From Ferrovibrio sp. (GTDB lineage Bacteria > Pseudomonadota > Alphaproteobacteria > Ferrovibrionales > Ferrovibrionaceae), in contig NZ_JAOZVR010000016.1 of the NCBI RefSeq assembly GCF_025869515.1, positions 1 to 64,000 on the forward strand: a DNA stretch of 64,000 nucleotides, in the 5' to 3' direction. The translations under genes and the position numbers were made by a program. Of the stretch, positions 30,311 through 40,980 are shown one piece after another. The first letter of the stretch is position 1. The number at the start of each line of letters is the position of its first letter. The notes below the pieces were generated by a model. That model was given only the letters and a program-made list of their open reading frames with translations. It made no database searches and had not been told where the DNA came from.

Positions 30311-31135
30311 CTAGCCCGCCTGGGCCGCGACGAACTGCCGGGGCGTGATGCCGTAGATGCGGCGGAAGTGCCGGTTCAGCGCACTCTGGTCGAAGAAGCC
30401 GGCCGCCACGGCCGCTTCGGCAATCGGCAGGCCGACCCGCAGATGCCGCAGGACTGCCTTGAGCCGGATCTGGGTGAGATAGGCATGCGGTGTCAGGCCG
30501 GTGGCCTGGCGAAACAGCCGGATCAGCTGGAAGGAGCTGAGGTCGAAGGAGGCGCCCAGTTCGGTGAGAGTCAGCCGTTCGGTATGGCGCTCCTGCATTT
30601 CCGCAATCAGCCGGCGCAGCAGGTCCGGTATTCCGCCGGCATGCCGGGCCGGCTGGCGGCTGCCGTAACGGCCGCTCAGCAGGGCAAAACCCTGCGCGAG
30701 CAGCTCCTGCTGCCGGAACCGGTCGTCGTCCTGCTCGAGTGCGCAATGCAATTCATGGAAGATCGTCACCAGTTCCGGGTCGCGGAACAGGTTGGCGGTG
30801 AAATAACTCGGCCGGTCCAGGCCGGCCAGCCGGCCGGCCGCGGCGATGGCTGGGCTGTCCAGATATAATGAACGATAGCGCCAGCGCGGGCTCCGGGCCA
30901 TCCGGCCGGAATGCGGCTCGCCGGGGTTGAACACCATCAGGGCTTCGGCCCGGGCCTCTTCGGTGCGGCCGCGGCTGGTGAATTCGGCGCCGCCGGCCTC
31001 GGTGACCGCCACCACCAGAGCGTCATGGCTGTGCGGGGCATAATCGTGCCGGGTGAAATCGGCATGCAGCAGGCTCAGGCCCGGCATATGTCGATCCTGC
31101 CAGTAATGGGCTGCATTTTTCGAATTTGCCTGCAT
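30311..31135 (-). CDS. AraC-family transcriptional regulator
   Basis: C-terminal AraC HTH: IAEAAVAAGFFDQSALNRHFRRIYGITPRQF. Confidence 0.92.
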   Translation of the reverse strand: MQANSKNAAHYWQDRHMPGLSLLHADFTRHDYAPHSHDALVVAVTEAGGAEFTSRGRTEEARAEALMVFNPGEPHSGRMARSPRWRYRSLYLDSPAIAAAGRLAGLDRPSYFTANLFRDPELVTIFHELHCALEQDDDRFRQQELLAQGFALLSGRYGSRQPARHAGGIPDLLRRLIAEMQERHTERLTLTELGASFDLSSFQLIRLFRQATGLTPHAYLTQIRLKAVLRHLRVGLPIAEAAVAAGFFDQSALNRHFRRIYGITPRQFVAAQAG

Positions 31136-31296
31136 GGGCCCTCCTGAACAGCTGCAGAATAGTGTCGCCTCGCCCAGGCCACCACAGGATTATCGCCATG
31201 CCGGCCCCGCCCTGCGGCCTTGGGTCGCGCCCGGATCGGACGGCGGTCGGGTTCTGGCTGTTGGATTGCCCCCCGCCGACCCTATATCCTCCAGTC

Positions 31297-31494
31297 ATGC
31301 AGACCGTCATCAACATGCTGATCCCGGCCTTTGCCGTGGCCACCTTCCTGGTGCTGTGCGTGGGCATCTTTGCCCTGTTCCGCGGCGGCCGGTTCAACCG
31401 GTCCTATTCCAACCTGCTGATGCGCTGGCGCATCCTGCTGCAGTTCATCGCCATCATCCTGATCGGCATTGCCAGCTTCGCCTTCCGCAACTGA
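31297..31494 (+). CDS. twin transmembrane helix small protein (HIG1-like)
   Basis: 65 aa, two TM helices flanking FRGGRFNRSYSNLLMRWRILLQF. Confidence 0.85.
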   Translation: MQTVINMLIPAFAVATFLVLCVGIFALFRGGRFNRSYSNLLMRWRILLQFIAIILIGIASFAFRN

Positions 31495-31505
31495 GGCCGC
31501 CTTGC

Positions 31506-32084
31506 ATGGTTAAACTCGACCGAATCTATACGCGCGGCGGCGACAAGGGCATGACCTCGCTGGGCAATGGCGAACGGGTGCCCAAGCATGACCTGCGGGT
31601 CGAGGCCTATGGTGCGGTCGACGAAGCCAATGCAACCATCGGCCTGGTCCGCCTGCATACGGCTGGCGGCGATCTGGATGCCATGCTGTCGCGCATCCAG
31701 AACGATCTGTTCGATCTGGGGGCCGACCTTTCCACTCCGGAAGACGAAGATAACGATCCGCGCCGCCGGCCCGCCCTGCGGGTCACCCAGGTGCAGGTCG
31801 ACCGGCTGGAAGCCGAGATCGATGCCCTGAATGCCCGGCTCAGCCCGCTGACCTCTTTTATATTGCCCGGCGGCAGTGCGGCAGCCGCCTATCTGCATCT
31901 GGCCCGCACCGTCGTACGCCGGGCCGAGCGGCTGGTGACAGCCCTGCAAGACGCCGAACGGCTGAATCCAGCCGCGCTCAGCTATATCAACCGGCTGTCC
32001 GACCATCTCTTCGTTGCCGCCCGCCACGCCAATCAGGATGGCACCGCCGACGTGCTCTGGGTGCCCGGCCTCAACCGCGGCTGA
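31506..32084 (+). CDS. cob(I)yrinic acid a,c-diamide adenosyltransferase (PduO/MMAB type)
   Basis: MVKLDRIYTRGGDKGMTSLGNGERVPKHDLRVEAYGAVDEANATIG. Confidence 0.95.
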   Translation: MVKLDRIYTRGGDKGMTSLGNGERVPKHDLRVEAYGAVDEANATIGLVRLHTAGGDLDAMLSRIQNDLFDLGADLSTPEDEDNDPRRRPALRVTQVQVDRLEAEIDALNARLSPLTSFILPGGSAAAAYLHLARTVVRRAERLVTALQDAERLNPAALSYINRLSDHLFVAARHANQDGTADVLWVPGLNRG

Positions 32085-32230
32085 GCCCTGCAGGACCGGC
32101 CACACCCGGCAAATTCTGCCGCCACAGCCCCTGCAATGATGTGACACGGCAGAAGCTGCCGCGTTTACCGAATTCCGAAATATTATGAAATCCCCTGAAA
32201 TAATAATGCGTTAGCCCAGGCGTCCGGAAC

Positions 32231-32246
32231 TGGCACGACGCTTGCT
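32231..32246 (+). promoter_or_regulatory. sigma-54 (-24/-12) promoter upstream of flgE
   Basis: TGGCAC-GACGC-TTGCT matches the TGGCAC-N5-TTGCW consensus, 41 bp before the flgE ATG. Confidence 0.85.
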
Positions 32247-32286
32247 CATATCCTGCCAAATCGGTTTCCAGCCAGGAGGCAGTGTT

Positions 32287-33642
32287 ATGTCAATTAGTGG
32301 CGCTTTGCAGACTTCTATTACCGGCCTGAATGGTCAGTCGTCCGCCATCGGCTTCATTTCGGATAACGTCGCGAACGCGAGCACCATCGGCTACAAGAAA
32401 GTCGAATCGCGCTTTCAGACGCTGGTAACGCAATCCAGCGCCCAGGCAAACACCCACTCGCCGGGCGGTGTGCTCAACCAGCCATTCTTCGCCAACAATT
32501 CACAGGGCGCGATCCAGCAGGTGTCTTCCACCACCTCGATCGCCCTGGTCGGCGGCGGCTTCATGCCGGTGTCCAAGAAGAACGGTACGGACGGCACTAC
32601 CGGCCTGCCGACCTTCGAGACCACCAGCTACTTCACCCGCGTCGGCGACTTCAACCAGAACAACGATGGCTTCCTGGTGAACTCGTCGGGCTACTACCTG
32701 CGCGGCTGGCCGATCGATCCGGTCACCGGCGTGGTCGACAGTTCGGCGACCGAAGAAGTGCGCGTGTCCAACCTGCTCGATGCGCCGGTAGCGACCAGCG
32801 TGGTGGATTACGCCGCCAACCTGCCGTCGAATGCGCAGAACGGTTCGGGCTCGCTTCCGGCCACCCTGCCGGCCAGCTCGATCCAGATCTTCGACGCACT
32901 GGGCAATGCCCGCACGCTTGATCTGACCTGGACCCGCACCGGCGGCAACACCTGGGAACTAAACGTTGGCGCCACAGGAGCCACCTCCACCTCCTTCGGC
33001 CCGGTCACCGTGGTCTTCGGCGGTTCGATTGCCGGCACCGACATCGCGCCGGGCACGATCGCCGCGCTGGGCGCCGCTGACGGCACGACCAGTTCGAACG
33101 GCCTGATCGGCTCTCTCGCTTCGGCAACCAACGACGACGCCTCGCTGAGCTTCAGTCTCAATTATGGCTCGGGTGGTCAGCAGATCCGCCTGGACCTGGG
33201 CTCCTATGGCAACTCGATCGGCACCACGCAGTATGCCGGCGACACCCTGACGCTGAACAATTTCCAGCAGAATGGTGTGCCGCAGGGTAACTTCAAGAAC
33301 CTTGCAATCGACCAGGACGGTTTTGTTTCGGTCACCTTCGACAATGGTAACGTCAAGCAGTTCTACCAGATCCCGGTGGCCAAATTCCGCGATCCGACCG
33401 AACTCGACCGCGTTGCCGGTAACGCCTTCGTCGAAACCCCGAGCTCGGGCGCTGCGGTTCTGTCGCAGTCGGGTGCAAGCGGCGCTGGCGACTACGTCTC
33501 GGCCGCCATCGAAGGCTCGAATGTCGATATCGCGGAAGAGTTTTCCAAACTGATCGTCGCCCAGCGCACCTACTCGGCCAATGCCCGACTGATCACCGCT
33601 GCGGACGAACTGCTGCAGGAAACCATCAACATCCGCCGCTAA
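32287..33642 (+). CDS. flgE: flagellar hook protein FlgE
   Basis: SISGALQTSITGLNGQSSAIGFISDNVANASTIGYKKVESRF; C-terminal VDIAEEFSKLIVAQRTYSANARLITAADELLQETINIRR. Confidence 0.93.
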   Translation: MSISGALQTSITGLNGQSSAIGFISDNVANASTIGYKKVESRFQTLVTQSSAQANTHSPGGVLNQPFFANNSQGAIQQVSSTTSIALVGGGFMPVSKKNGTDGTTGLPTFETTSYFTRVGDFNQNNDGFLVNSSGYYLRGWPIDPVTGVVDSSATEEVRVSNLLDAPVATSVVDYAANLPSNAQNGSGSLPATLPASSIQIFDALGNARTLDLTWTRTGGNTWELNVGATGATSTSFGPVTVVFGGSIAGTDIAPGTIAALGAADGTTSSNGLIGSLASATNDDASLSFSLNYGSGGQQIRLDLGSYGNSIGTTQYAGDTLTLNNFQQNGVPQGNFKNLAIDQDGFVSVTFDNGNVKQFYQIPVAKFRDPTELDRVAGNAFVETPSSGAAVLSQSGASGAGDYVSAAIEGSNVDIAEEFSKLIVAQRTYSANARLITAADELLQETINIRR

Positions 33643-33713
33643 GCCTGACCTGACTGCCGGGCAGCCCACCGCCCGGCAGTCGACAGCCCCTCTGTAAAAA
33701 AGGTTTCTGTGTC

Positions 33714-35141
33714 ATGTCTCTGAGCGCCGCCCTCAATACCGCCGTGATCGGTCTGCAGACGCTGCAGAGCCAGACGCGCGTCGCGGCGGGTAACGTCTCG
33801 AATGCGCAGAATCCGAACTACACCCGCAAGATCGCCACTCTCACCACACCGGTTGCAGAAGGCCTGCCGCAGGCCGCCCTGATTTCCAGCGTAGTTCGCG
33901 TCGCCGCTCCGGAAATCCAGCAGGATTACTACGAGGCCAATGCCGATTTCGGCCGCCTGCAACAGCAGTTGACCTATTCCAAGGAACTGGCCGAAGCGCT
34001 GGACGCGACCAATACGACCGGCGACCAGCCGGCCCTGCTGGCCATGATGACCCGCTTCGAGGATGCCTGGAAGCAGCTGGAAGCGACGCCGGAAAACAAC
34101 GACCTGAAGAATCTGGTCGTGCAGCGCGGCAACGAATTGGCGACAGAAATTCGCCGTCTCAATGGTTTGCAGTCCGAATTGCAGAATCGTGCCCAGGCGA
34201 ACCTGCAGAGGGATATCGAGGCGATCAACCAGTCGACGATCAAGATCGCCGAACTCAACGGCAAGATCGCCTCGCAGGCTGCCAGCGGTTCGCCGGTCGG
34301 CGACCTGCAGGATCTGCGCGATGCCGAGGTCGCCATCCTGTCCGACAAGGTCGGCGTGCGCGCCATTCTTAACGACCGTGGCGAGCTGTTTGTTTACACC
34401 GAAGGCGGCGTCCAGCTGGTTGGCTCCACCGCCCAGCAGTTCGACTATATTACGACCGCCAATCCGCCGACCCATCCGCAGGCCGGCATCTATCTGCAGG
34501 GATCGAGCACCGATGTCACCGGCGGCTTCCTGAATGGCTCCACGCGTGCCTCGATCGACTATCTGGATGTCACCGCGACCGCCCTTGCCACCAGCGATCC
34601 GAATATCGGTGCCCTGCCCAAGTTCTTCAACCAGCTGGACACATTTGCCGCCAACCTCGCCGATGTGGTGAACACTGCCTACGGCGGCGTCTTCTTCGAT
34701 TTCAGTGGCGCCATCAGCACGCCGCCGGATGAAGCCGGTCTGATCGTTGTCGAAGCCGGTGTTATGGGTGATCCCAGCACGCTGGATTCAACAGTGGCCG
34801 GCACGGTTCAGCAGGCTATGCGCAACACCACGATGACCAATGCGCAGATCAATCGAACGACCGATCCGAACGGCCTGGTGATCGCCAATGTGAACATCTT
34901 CGGCGTCGCCAACGGCATCCTGGCTTATCAGGCCCGCGCCGCAGCCGATAATGAAATCCAGCGCGATTCATCCGAGCGCCTGCAAAACACGCTCGACCAG
35001 AAATACCGCAACCTGACCGGCGTGAATATCGACGATGAGCTTGCGCAATTGCAGGTTCTGCAGAACAATTATGCGGCATTGGCCAATGTGATGAACACGA
35101 TCACGCAGATGTTCGACACACTCGTCAGCATCGGGAGGTAA
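33714..35141 (+). CDS. flgK: flagellar hook-associated protein FlgK
   Basis: LSAALNTAVIGLQTLQSQTRVAAGNVSNAQNPNYTRKIATL; position between flgE and flgL. Confidence 0.9.
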   Translation: MSLSAALNTAVIGLQTLQSQTRVAAGNVSNAQNPNYTRKIATLTTPVAEGLPQAALISSVVRVAAPEIQQDYYEANADFGRLQQQLTYSKELAEALDATNTTGDQPALLAMMTRFEDAWKQLEATPENNDLKNLVVQRGNELATEIRRLNGLQSELQNRAQANLQRDIEAINQSTIKIAELNGKIASQAASGSPVGDLQDLRDAEVAILSDKVGVRAILNDRGELFVYTEGGVQLVGSTAQQFDYITTANPPTHPQAGIYLQGSSTDVTGGFLNGSTRASIDYLDVTATALATSDPNIGALPKFFNQLDTFAANLADVVNTAYGGVFFDFSGAISTPPDEAGLIVVEAGVMGDPSTLDSTVAGTVQQAMRNTTMTNAQINRTTDPNGLVIANVNIFGVANGILAYQARAAADNEIQRDSSERLQNTLDQKYRNLTGVNIDDELAQLQVLQNNYAALANVMNTITQMFDTLVSIGR

Positions 35142-35144
35142 ATC

Positions 35145-36197
35145 ATGGTTGCGCTTGTAGGAACCACCCAATACGCCACTCAGCTCGACGTGACCCGCAA
35201 CATCCGGCTGCTGAACCTGCAGCTGAACAAGCAGAACCAGCAGCTGGCAGATGGCCGTTATGCCGACGGCCTGATCGGCGTGTCGCAGCGCGCCCAGGAA
35301 CTGGGCTCCCTTAAGTCTGAAGTCGGCACCGTCAACAACTACAAGAGCGCGGTGCAGACGGCGCAGAACCGCACCAACCTTTACGCACTGACCATCGAAG
35401 AGCTCATCGATATCGCCACCGAGGCGCAGGATACGATGATCAAGAACCGCGATCCGTTCTTCGCGGCGACCTCTGCTCCCAACGTACAGGCCAATGTGCT
35501 GCTCGACCGCGTCGGCAGCCTGCTGCAGACCAAGGATGGTGACCGCTTCCTGTTTGCCGGCACCAATTATACCGACAATCCGATCAACGGCGCGATCTCG
35601 GGTCTGGCGACCGTCTATCCCGCCGGCGCGGTCCCCGGAATTGGCTTCAATACCTTCGTGCCGTTCACGGCTCCGGCAGCCTTCCCGGGTACAACGAACT
35701 ACGCCACGGCCAATGACTTTTACGTCAACCCGACGGCCACCGCGCCGGGCACGTATGACGATTTCTACAATACCACCGGCACGACGCTGTATTCCGACGA
35801 CAACGAGCAGATGAGCTACGGCGTTTCAGCGGCGGAAGATGGCTTCCAGACCATGATCGACTCGATCATCCGCTTCCGCGATGCCACCCAGGACATCGCG
35901 ACCGATCCGAACAATTACCAGGCCCGCGTCGACGATGCGCGTGACCAGCTCAACACCGCGATCACCCAGCTGAAGACGATTGCTTCGCGCAACGGCTATA
36001 AGCAGCAGCAGATGAAGGAAGTGCAGGGGCGCCATGATCGCGCACTGGATGTCCTCAAGGTTCGTATCGGCGGCATCGAGAATATCGATATCGGCGAAGT
36101 TTCGGTTAACATCAAGAACCTGCAGACCACGCTGGAAGCCAGCTATGTGATCACCCGCGACAGTCTGCAGCTTTCGCTGGTCAACTACCTGCGTTAG
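35145..36197 (+). CDS. flgL: flagellin-related hook-associated protein FlgL
   Basis: Flagellin-like coiled-coil ends, GTTQYATQLDVTRNIRLLNLQLNKQNQQLADGRYADG. Confidence 0.8.
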   Translation: MVALVGTTQYATQLDVTRNIRLLNLQLNKQNQQLADGRYADGLIGVSQRAQELGSLKSEVGTVNNYKSAVQTAQNRTNLYALTIEELIDIATEAQDTMIKNRDPFFAATSAPNVQANVLLDRVGSLLQTKDGDRFLFAGTNYTDNPINGAISGLATVYPAGAVPGIGFNTFVPFTAPAAFPGTTNYATANDFYVNPTATAPGTYDDFYNTTGTTLYSDDNEQMSYGVSAAEDGFQTMIDSIIRFRDATQDIATDPNNYQARVDDARDQLNTAITQLKTIASRNGYKQQQMKEVQGRHDRALDVLKVRIGGIENIDIGEVSVNIKNLQTTLEASYVITRDSLQLSLVNYLR

Positions 36198-36309
36198 TTC
36201 GCACTTTCTGGACGATTTTCCGGCCTGATGAAGCACTGGCGGGCTGCCCCGCCGGTTGCGATTCCACGTCCATCGCCTATATTCCGGGCCATAACACGGG
36301 CCCCGGACC

Positions 36310-37689
36310 ATGGACATTCAACTTTACAATACGCTTACCCGCCAGAAGGAAGTCTTTTTGCCGCTCGATCCGCAGCGGGTGACCATGTATGTCTGCGGCC
36401 CCACCGTCTACAACTACGCCCATATCGGCAACGCCCGGCCGGCGGTGGTATTCGATATCCTGTACCGGCTGCTGCAGCGCAGTTTTCCGACCGTGGTTTA
36501 TGCCCGTAACGTCACCGACGTGGACGACAAGATCAATCAGTCGGCCAGGGACCAGGGTGTGCCGATCAGCACCATCACCGACCGGTATCTGGCGGCCTAT
36601 CATGCCGATATGGGCGCGCTCGGCGTGCTGCCGCCGACCATCGAACCGAAGGTGACCCAGCATATCGACGCCATTATCGCGATGATCGAGCGGTTGATCG
36701 CCAACGGCAATGCCTACGAGAAAGACGGCCAGGTGCTGTTCCATGTGCCGTCGTTTGCACAATACGGCCAGCTGTCGCGCCGTGACCGCGACGAGATGAT
36801 TGCCGGCGCCCGGGTCGATGTCGCCCCGTACAAGCGCGACCCGGCCGACTTCACGCTGTGGAAACCCTCGACCGAGGACATGGTCGGCTGGGACAGCCCC
36901 TGGGGCCGCGGCCGGCCCGGCTGGCATATCGAATGCTCGGCGATGATCGAACGCAATTTCGGCACCGGCCCGATCGACATCCATGGCGGCGGACACGATC
37001 TGATTTTCCCGCACCATGAGAATGAAATCGCCCAGAGCACCTGCGCCCATAACGGCGCGCTGTTCTGCCGCACCTGGCTGCATAACGGCTTCGTCAACAT
37101 CAACGCCGAGAAGATGTCGAAATCGCTCGGCAATGTGACGCTGGTGCATGATCTTCTGGAGCTTGCTCCGGGTGAGGCGCTGCGCCTGGTGCTGCTCTCG
37201 GCACATTATCGCCAGCCGCTCGACTGGACCGAGAATGCCGTGAAGGATGCGCGTGCCCAGCTCGACCGCCTGTATCGCGCACTGGACAGCCTGAAAGATG
37301 TCGAGGCCAGCAACAACGCCGTACCGGCCAGCTTCATGACCGCCCTGGCCGACGATCTCAACACGCCGAAGGCGCTGGCCGAACTGCACCAGATCGCCAA
37401 TGCCGCCAACAAGGCCACGGATGCCGCCGAACGCGCCCGACTGAAGGGCGAACTGCTCGCCGCCGGCTGGCTGCTCGGCCTGCTGCAGCAGGATCCCACC
37501 GCCTGGCTCAAAGGCACCGGCGCCGCCGATGTGGATGCAGCCGCCATCGAGGCGCTGATCGCCGAACGCAAGGCGGCCCGCGCCCGCAAGGACTGGGCCG
37601 AGTCCGACCGTATCCGCGATGAGCTTGCCGGCCGCGGCATTCTGCTGGAAGACAAAGCCGGTGAAACCACCTGGCGGGTAGCATCATGA
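36310..37689 (+). CDS. cysS: cysteinyl-tRNA synthetase
   Basis: [26 protein letters not shown] (HIGH), EKMSKSLGN (KMSKS). Confidence 0.97.
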   Translation: MDIQLYNTLTRQKEVFLPLDPQRVTMYVCGPTVYNYAHIGNARPAVVFDILYRLLQRSFPTVVYARNVTDVDDKINQSARDQGVPISTITDRYLAAYHADMGALGVLPPTIEPKVTQHIDAIIAMIERLIANGNAYEKDGQVLFHVPSFAQYGQLSRRDRDEMIAGARVDVAPYKRDPADFTLWKPSTEDMVGWDSPWGRGRPGWHIECSAMIERNFGTGPIDIHGGGHDLIFPHHENEIAQSTCAHNGALFCRTWLHNGFVNINAEKMSKSLGNVTLVHDLLELAPGEALRLVLLSAHYRQPLDWTENAVKDARAQLDRLYRALDSLKDVEASNNAVPASFMTALADDLNTPKALAELHQIANAANKATDAAERARLKGELLAAGWLLGLLQQDPTAWLKGTGAADVDAAAIEALIAERKAARARKDWAESDRIRDELAGRGILLEDKAGETTWRVAS

Positions 37690-38114
37690 GTGAGCCCGAT
37701 ATCAAGGCCGTGCAGGAAGAGATCGTCGGGGATTTTGCGACATTCGACGACTGGATGGACCGCTATCGCTTCCTGATCGACCTTGGCCGCGCCCTGCCCG
37801 CCTATCCCGACGAGTTACGCACCGACGAATGGCGCGTGAAAGGCTGCATCAACCGCGCCTGGCTGCATGGCGAGGCGCGCGATGGCCGGGTATATTACCA
37901 GGCCAGCAGCGAGTCCGAGATCGTCGCCGGGTTGATCGCCCTGCTGCTCAAGGTCTATTCCGGCCGCAAGGCGCAGGAGATCGTCGACAATCCGCCGGAC
38001 TTCCTGCAGCGCATCGGCGTGTGGGAAAATATCACGTCCAACCGCATCAACGGACTGAACGGCATGATCGCCCTGATCCAGTCGGTGGCAAAGGCCGAGC
38101 TGAAGGCTGCCTAG
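37686..38114 (+). CDS. sufE: SufE family protein
   Basis: [39 protein letters not shown]. Confidence 0.93.
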   Translation: MSEPDIKAVQEEIVGDFATFDDWMDRYRFLIDLGRALPAYPDELRTDEWRVKGCINRAWLHGEARDGRVYYQASSESEIVAGLIALLLKVYSGRKAQEIVDNPPDFLQRIGVWENITSNRINGLNGMIALIQSVAKAELKAA

Positions 38115-38569
38115 ACAGGTTTTCTCGCCGCCTCGATCTGGTCGATCGCCTTTACCGCCGCCTCGAACGGCAACAGCACGGCATTATGGCGGGCCTTGTG
38201 CTCGCGCACCGGTACCAGCACTTCCAGGTCGCAGAAAGCGCCCCCGGCAAAATCCGGGCCCGGCGGCGCGCCGTTTTCCTTCAGCATGCTGCGCATCACG
38301 CCGACCAGCTGGCGCAGTGTGGCGGCATCCTGGCCGACGATATGCTGGCCCAGGATGCTGGCGGCGGCCTGGCCGAGCGCACAGGCCCGGACCTGCTGGC
38401 CATAGGCGGCCACCCGGCCGTCCGGGGCCAGGGTCAGGTCCACGGTAATCCGGCTGCCGCAAAGCGGGCTATGGTGCGTCACGGTCGCATCCGGGGCGGC
38501 CAGGCGCTCGGTTTGCCCGATATGTGCCGCAAAATTAAGGATTTTTTCGTTGTAGAGGGCATTCAGCAT
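38111..38569 (-). CDS. iron-sulfur cluster assembly scaffold (NifU/IscU-like)
   Basis: HHSPLCGSRITVDL and VRACALGQAAASILGQHIVG, conserved Cys. Confidence 0.85.
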   Translation of the reverse strand: MLNALYNEKILNFAAHIGQTERLAAPDATVTHHSPLCGSRITVDLTLAPDGRVAAYGQQVRACALGQAAASILGQHIVGQDAATLRQLVGVMRSMLKENGAPPGPDFAGGAFCDLEVLVPVREHKARHNAVLLPFEAAVKAIDQIEAARKPV

Positions 38570-38695
38570 GGCGCGTAGGCTACTCCTCGGCCGGCTCGGC
38601 TTGAAGCACCGGCCACCCGACGATATATAACGGCCATTCTTTCAAGAGCAATCCGGCATCACGGGTCCCCCGTCCGGCCGGCAGGAGCAAAGCCC

Positions 38696-39160
38696 GTGTT
38701 CGCCAAACGCGTCTCGATTGAGCAGGTTGAGGAAGGCAAGGATCTGGCGCCGAAATTCGACGCCGATGGCCTGATTGCCTGTGTCACCACCGCCGCCGAA
38801 AGCGGCGAGGTACTGATGCTGGGCTATATGAATGCCGAAGCTCTGCAGAAAACCATCGAGACCGGCGAGGCGCATTATTACAGCCGCAGCCGCAAGGTGC
38901 TGTGGCACAAGGGCGCCACTTCGGGCCTCGTGCAGAAAGTGGTCGAAATGCGCATCGACGACGACCAGGATGCCGTCTGGCTGCGCGTGACGATTCCGGG
39001 CGATGCCTCCTGCCATGTGGGCTATCGCTCCTGCTTCTACCGTTCGGTGCCGACCGGCACACCGGCCGACAAGCCGGTGGAGCTGACCTTCGAGGAGAAC
39101 GAAAAGATGTTCGATCCGAAGGACGTCTACGGCGACGCGCCCAATCCTACAATTTTGTAG
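38696..39160 (+). CDS. hisI: phosphoribosyl-AMP cyclohydrolase
   Basis: [53 protein letters not shown]. Confidence 0.97.
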   Translation: MFAKRVSIEQVEEGKDLAPKFDADGLIACVTTAAESGEVLMLGYMNAEALQKTIETGEAHYYSRSRKVLWHKGATSGLVQKVVEMRIDDDQDAVWLRVTIPGDASCHVGYRSCFYRSVPTGTPADKPVELTFEENEKMFDPKDVYGDAPNPTIL

Positions 39161-39181
39161 GGCCGACGATTCTGTAATCCG

Positions 39182-40405
39182 CTAAAGCCCGAGCGCCTCG
39201 TAAGGATAGAAGCGTGCGGGCTGGCCCGGCTCCAGTCGCAGCAGGTCTTCCGGCAGTTCCAGCAGCCCGTCGGTGCGCGTCAGCGACGTGATCACCCCGG
39301 CACCGTCGACGGGGTATTTCTCCGCCCGCCAGCCGCCCTTGCCGTCATCCTGCAGCGAGACCCGCACCCATTCGCGGCGGTCGGATTTCTTCTTGTAGGA
39401 AAAACCGGCCGTGACCGGGAAGCTGCGCATCGGCTTGGGATATGCACCGTTCAGGCGCTGCAGCAGCGGGCGGGCGAAAAAACAGAATGTCAGCAGGGCA
39501 GCCACCGGATTGCCCGGCAGGCCGAAAAACGGTATCCGGCCGATCTGGCCGAGCGCGACCGGCCGGCCCGGCTTGATCGCCAGGCGCCAGAAATCCAGCC
39601 GGCCATGCGCCTCGATGGCGGCCTTCACATGATCCTCGTCGCCAGTCGACACGCCGCCGGAACTGACCACCGCATCATGCTCCCGGGCCGCCTGGGCAAA
39701 AACACCGGCCAGATGGTCACGGCGGTCGGGCTGGATGCCAAGATCGTTCACCTTGCAGCCGGCCGCCGTCAGCAAGGCGGCCAGCAATGGCCGGTTGGCG
39801 TCATAAATGCCGCCATCGGGCAAGGCGCTGCCGGCCTCATGCACTTCGTCGCCGGTGGAGACCAGGGCCACGCGCAGCGGCCGATGCACCGCCAGCATGG
39901 CATGGCCGCCGGCCGCGGCCAGCGCCAGGTCGGCGGCCGTCAGGATATTGCCGGCCTTGAGCACGGTCTCGCCCTGCCGCAGATCCTCACCAGCCAGCCG
40001 GCGATTGGCGCCACGCCTGATGCCGGGACGGATCACCACGACATCGCCATCACGCGCGCAGTCTTCCTGCATCATCACGGTATCGGGACCGCCCGTTTCG
40101 CCGAATGGCATGACGGCGCCGGTCAGCATGCGAACGGCCGTGCCGCGCGGTTGCGGCCCCTCGAAAGGATGGCCGGCCGCGGCACGACCGATCACCCGCA
40201 GATGCGTTTCGCCGTCTGCGGAAAGATCATCATGATAAACCGCATAGCCATCGACGGCCGAATTGTCGCGCGGCGGCACGGCAACCTTCGCCACCAGCGA
40301 GGTGGCAAGAATGCGATTGTGGCACAGCGCCAGCGGCAGGGTCTCCATGGCAGCAATGGGGACAAGACGCTGGGTCAGTTCGGCCAGTGCATCGTCCAGC
40401 CGCAT
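39182..40405 (-). CDS. moeA: molybdopterin molybdotransferase MoeA
   Basis: VPPRDNSAVDGYAVYHDDL, VSSGGVSTGDEDHVKAA, FGLPGNPVAALLTF. Confidence 0.96.
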   Translation of the reverse strand: MRLDDALAELTQRLVPIAAMETLPLALCHNRILATSLVAKVAVPPRDNSAVDGYAVYHDDLSADGETHLRVIGRAAAGHPFEGPQPRGTAVRMLTGAVMPFGETGGPDTVMMQEDCARDGDVVVIRPGIRRGANRRLAGEDLRQGETVLKAGNILTAADLALAAAGGHAMLAVHRPLRVALVSTGDEVHEAGSALPDGGIYDANRPLLAALLTAAGCKVNDLGIQPDRRDHLAGVFAQAAREHDAVVSSGGVSTGDEDHVKAAIEAHGRLDFWRLAIKPGRPVALGQIGRIPFFGLPGNPVAALLTFCFFARPLLQRLNGAYPKPMRSFPVTAGFSYKKKSDRREWVRVSLQDDGKGGWRAEKYPVDGAGVITSLTRTDGLLELPEDLLRLEPGQPARFYPYEALGL

Positions 40406-40433
40406 GAGCGCCCCGCCATGGGCGAAGCAGTCG

Positions 40434-40970
40434 TCACTCAGCTGCGCCACGGCGCGCCTCGCCCCGTGTGGCGGCCGGCCGGCCCATCCACGCCACGATG
40501 AAATCCGCCACCTGCTGCGGCCGGTTGGTATCCAGCTGCGGCACACTCAGATTCGGCACCGGCGCATCGCTGGCCACCGCAATCACGGCGGTATCCTCGA
40601 TCTGCAGCATCGGCTTGCCAACGGAGGCGCGCCAGACTTCGATCTTGGCATGGCTCGATTTCTTGAAGCCTTCGACCAGCACCAGATCGACCGGGCTGAG
40701 CCGGGCCAGCAGCTCATCCAGTGTCGGCTCCGGTGCGTCGCGATGCTCATGCATGATGGCATAGCGTTTCGCCGAACTGATCAGCACCTCGCTGGCGCCG
40801 GCCTCGCGGTGGCGATAGGAATCCTTGCCCGGCTGGTCGACATCGAAGTCGTGGTGCGCATGCTTGATCGTGGAGACCTTCACGCCGCGCGCCGTGAGCA
40901 GCGGGATCAGTTCGGCCAGCAGGGTGGTCTTGCCCGACCCGCTCCAGCCGGAAATGCCCAGTACTTTCAT
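40434..40970 (-). CDS. mobB: molybdopterin-guanine dinucleotide biosynthesis protein MobB
   Basis: MKVLGISGWSGSGKTTLLAELIPLLTARGVKVSTIKHAHHDFDVDQPGKDSYRHREAGA. Confidence 0.95.
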   Translation of the reverse strand: MKVLGISGWSGSGKTTLLAELIPLLTARGVKVSTIKHAHHDFDVDQPGKDSYRHREAGASEVLISSAKRYAIMHEHRDAPEPTLDELLARLSPVDLVLVEGFKKSSHAKIEVWRASVGKPMLQIEDTAVIAVASDAPVPNLSVPQLDTNRPQQVADFIVAWMGRPAATRGEARRGAAE

Positions 40971-40980
40971 GCCGGCACCT

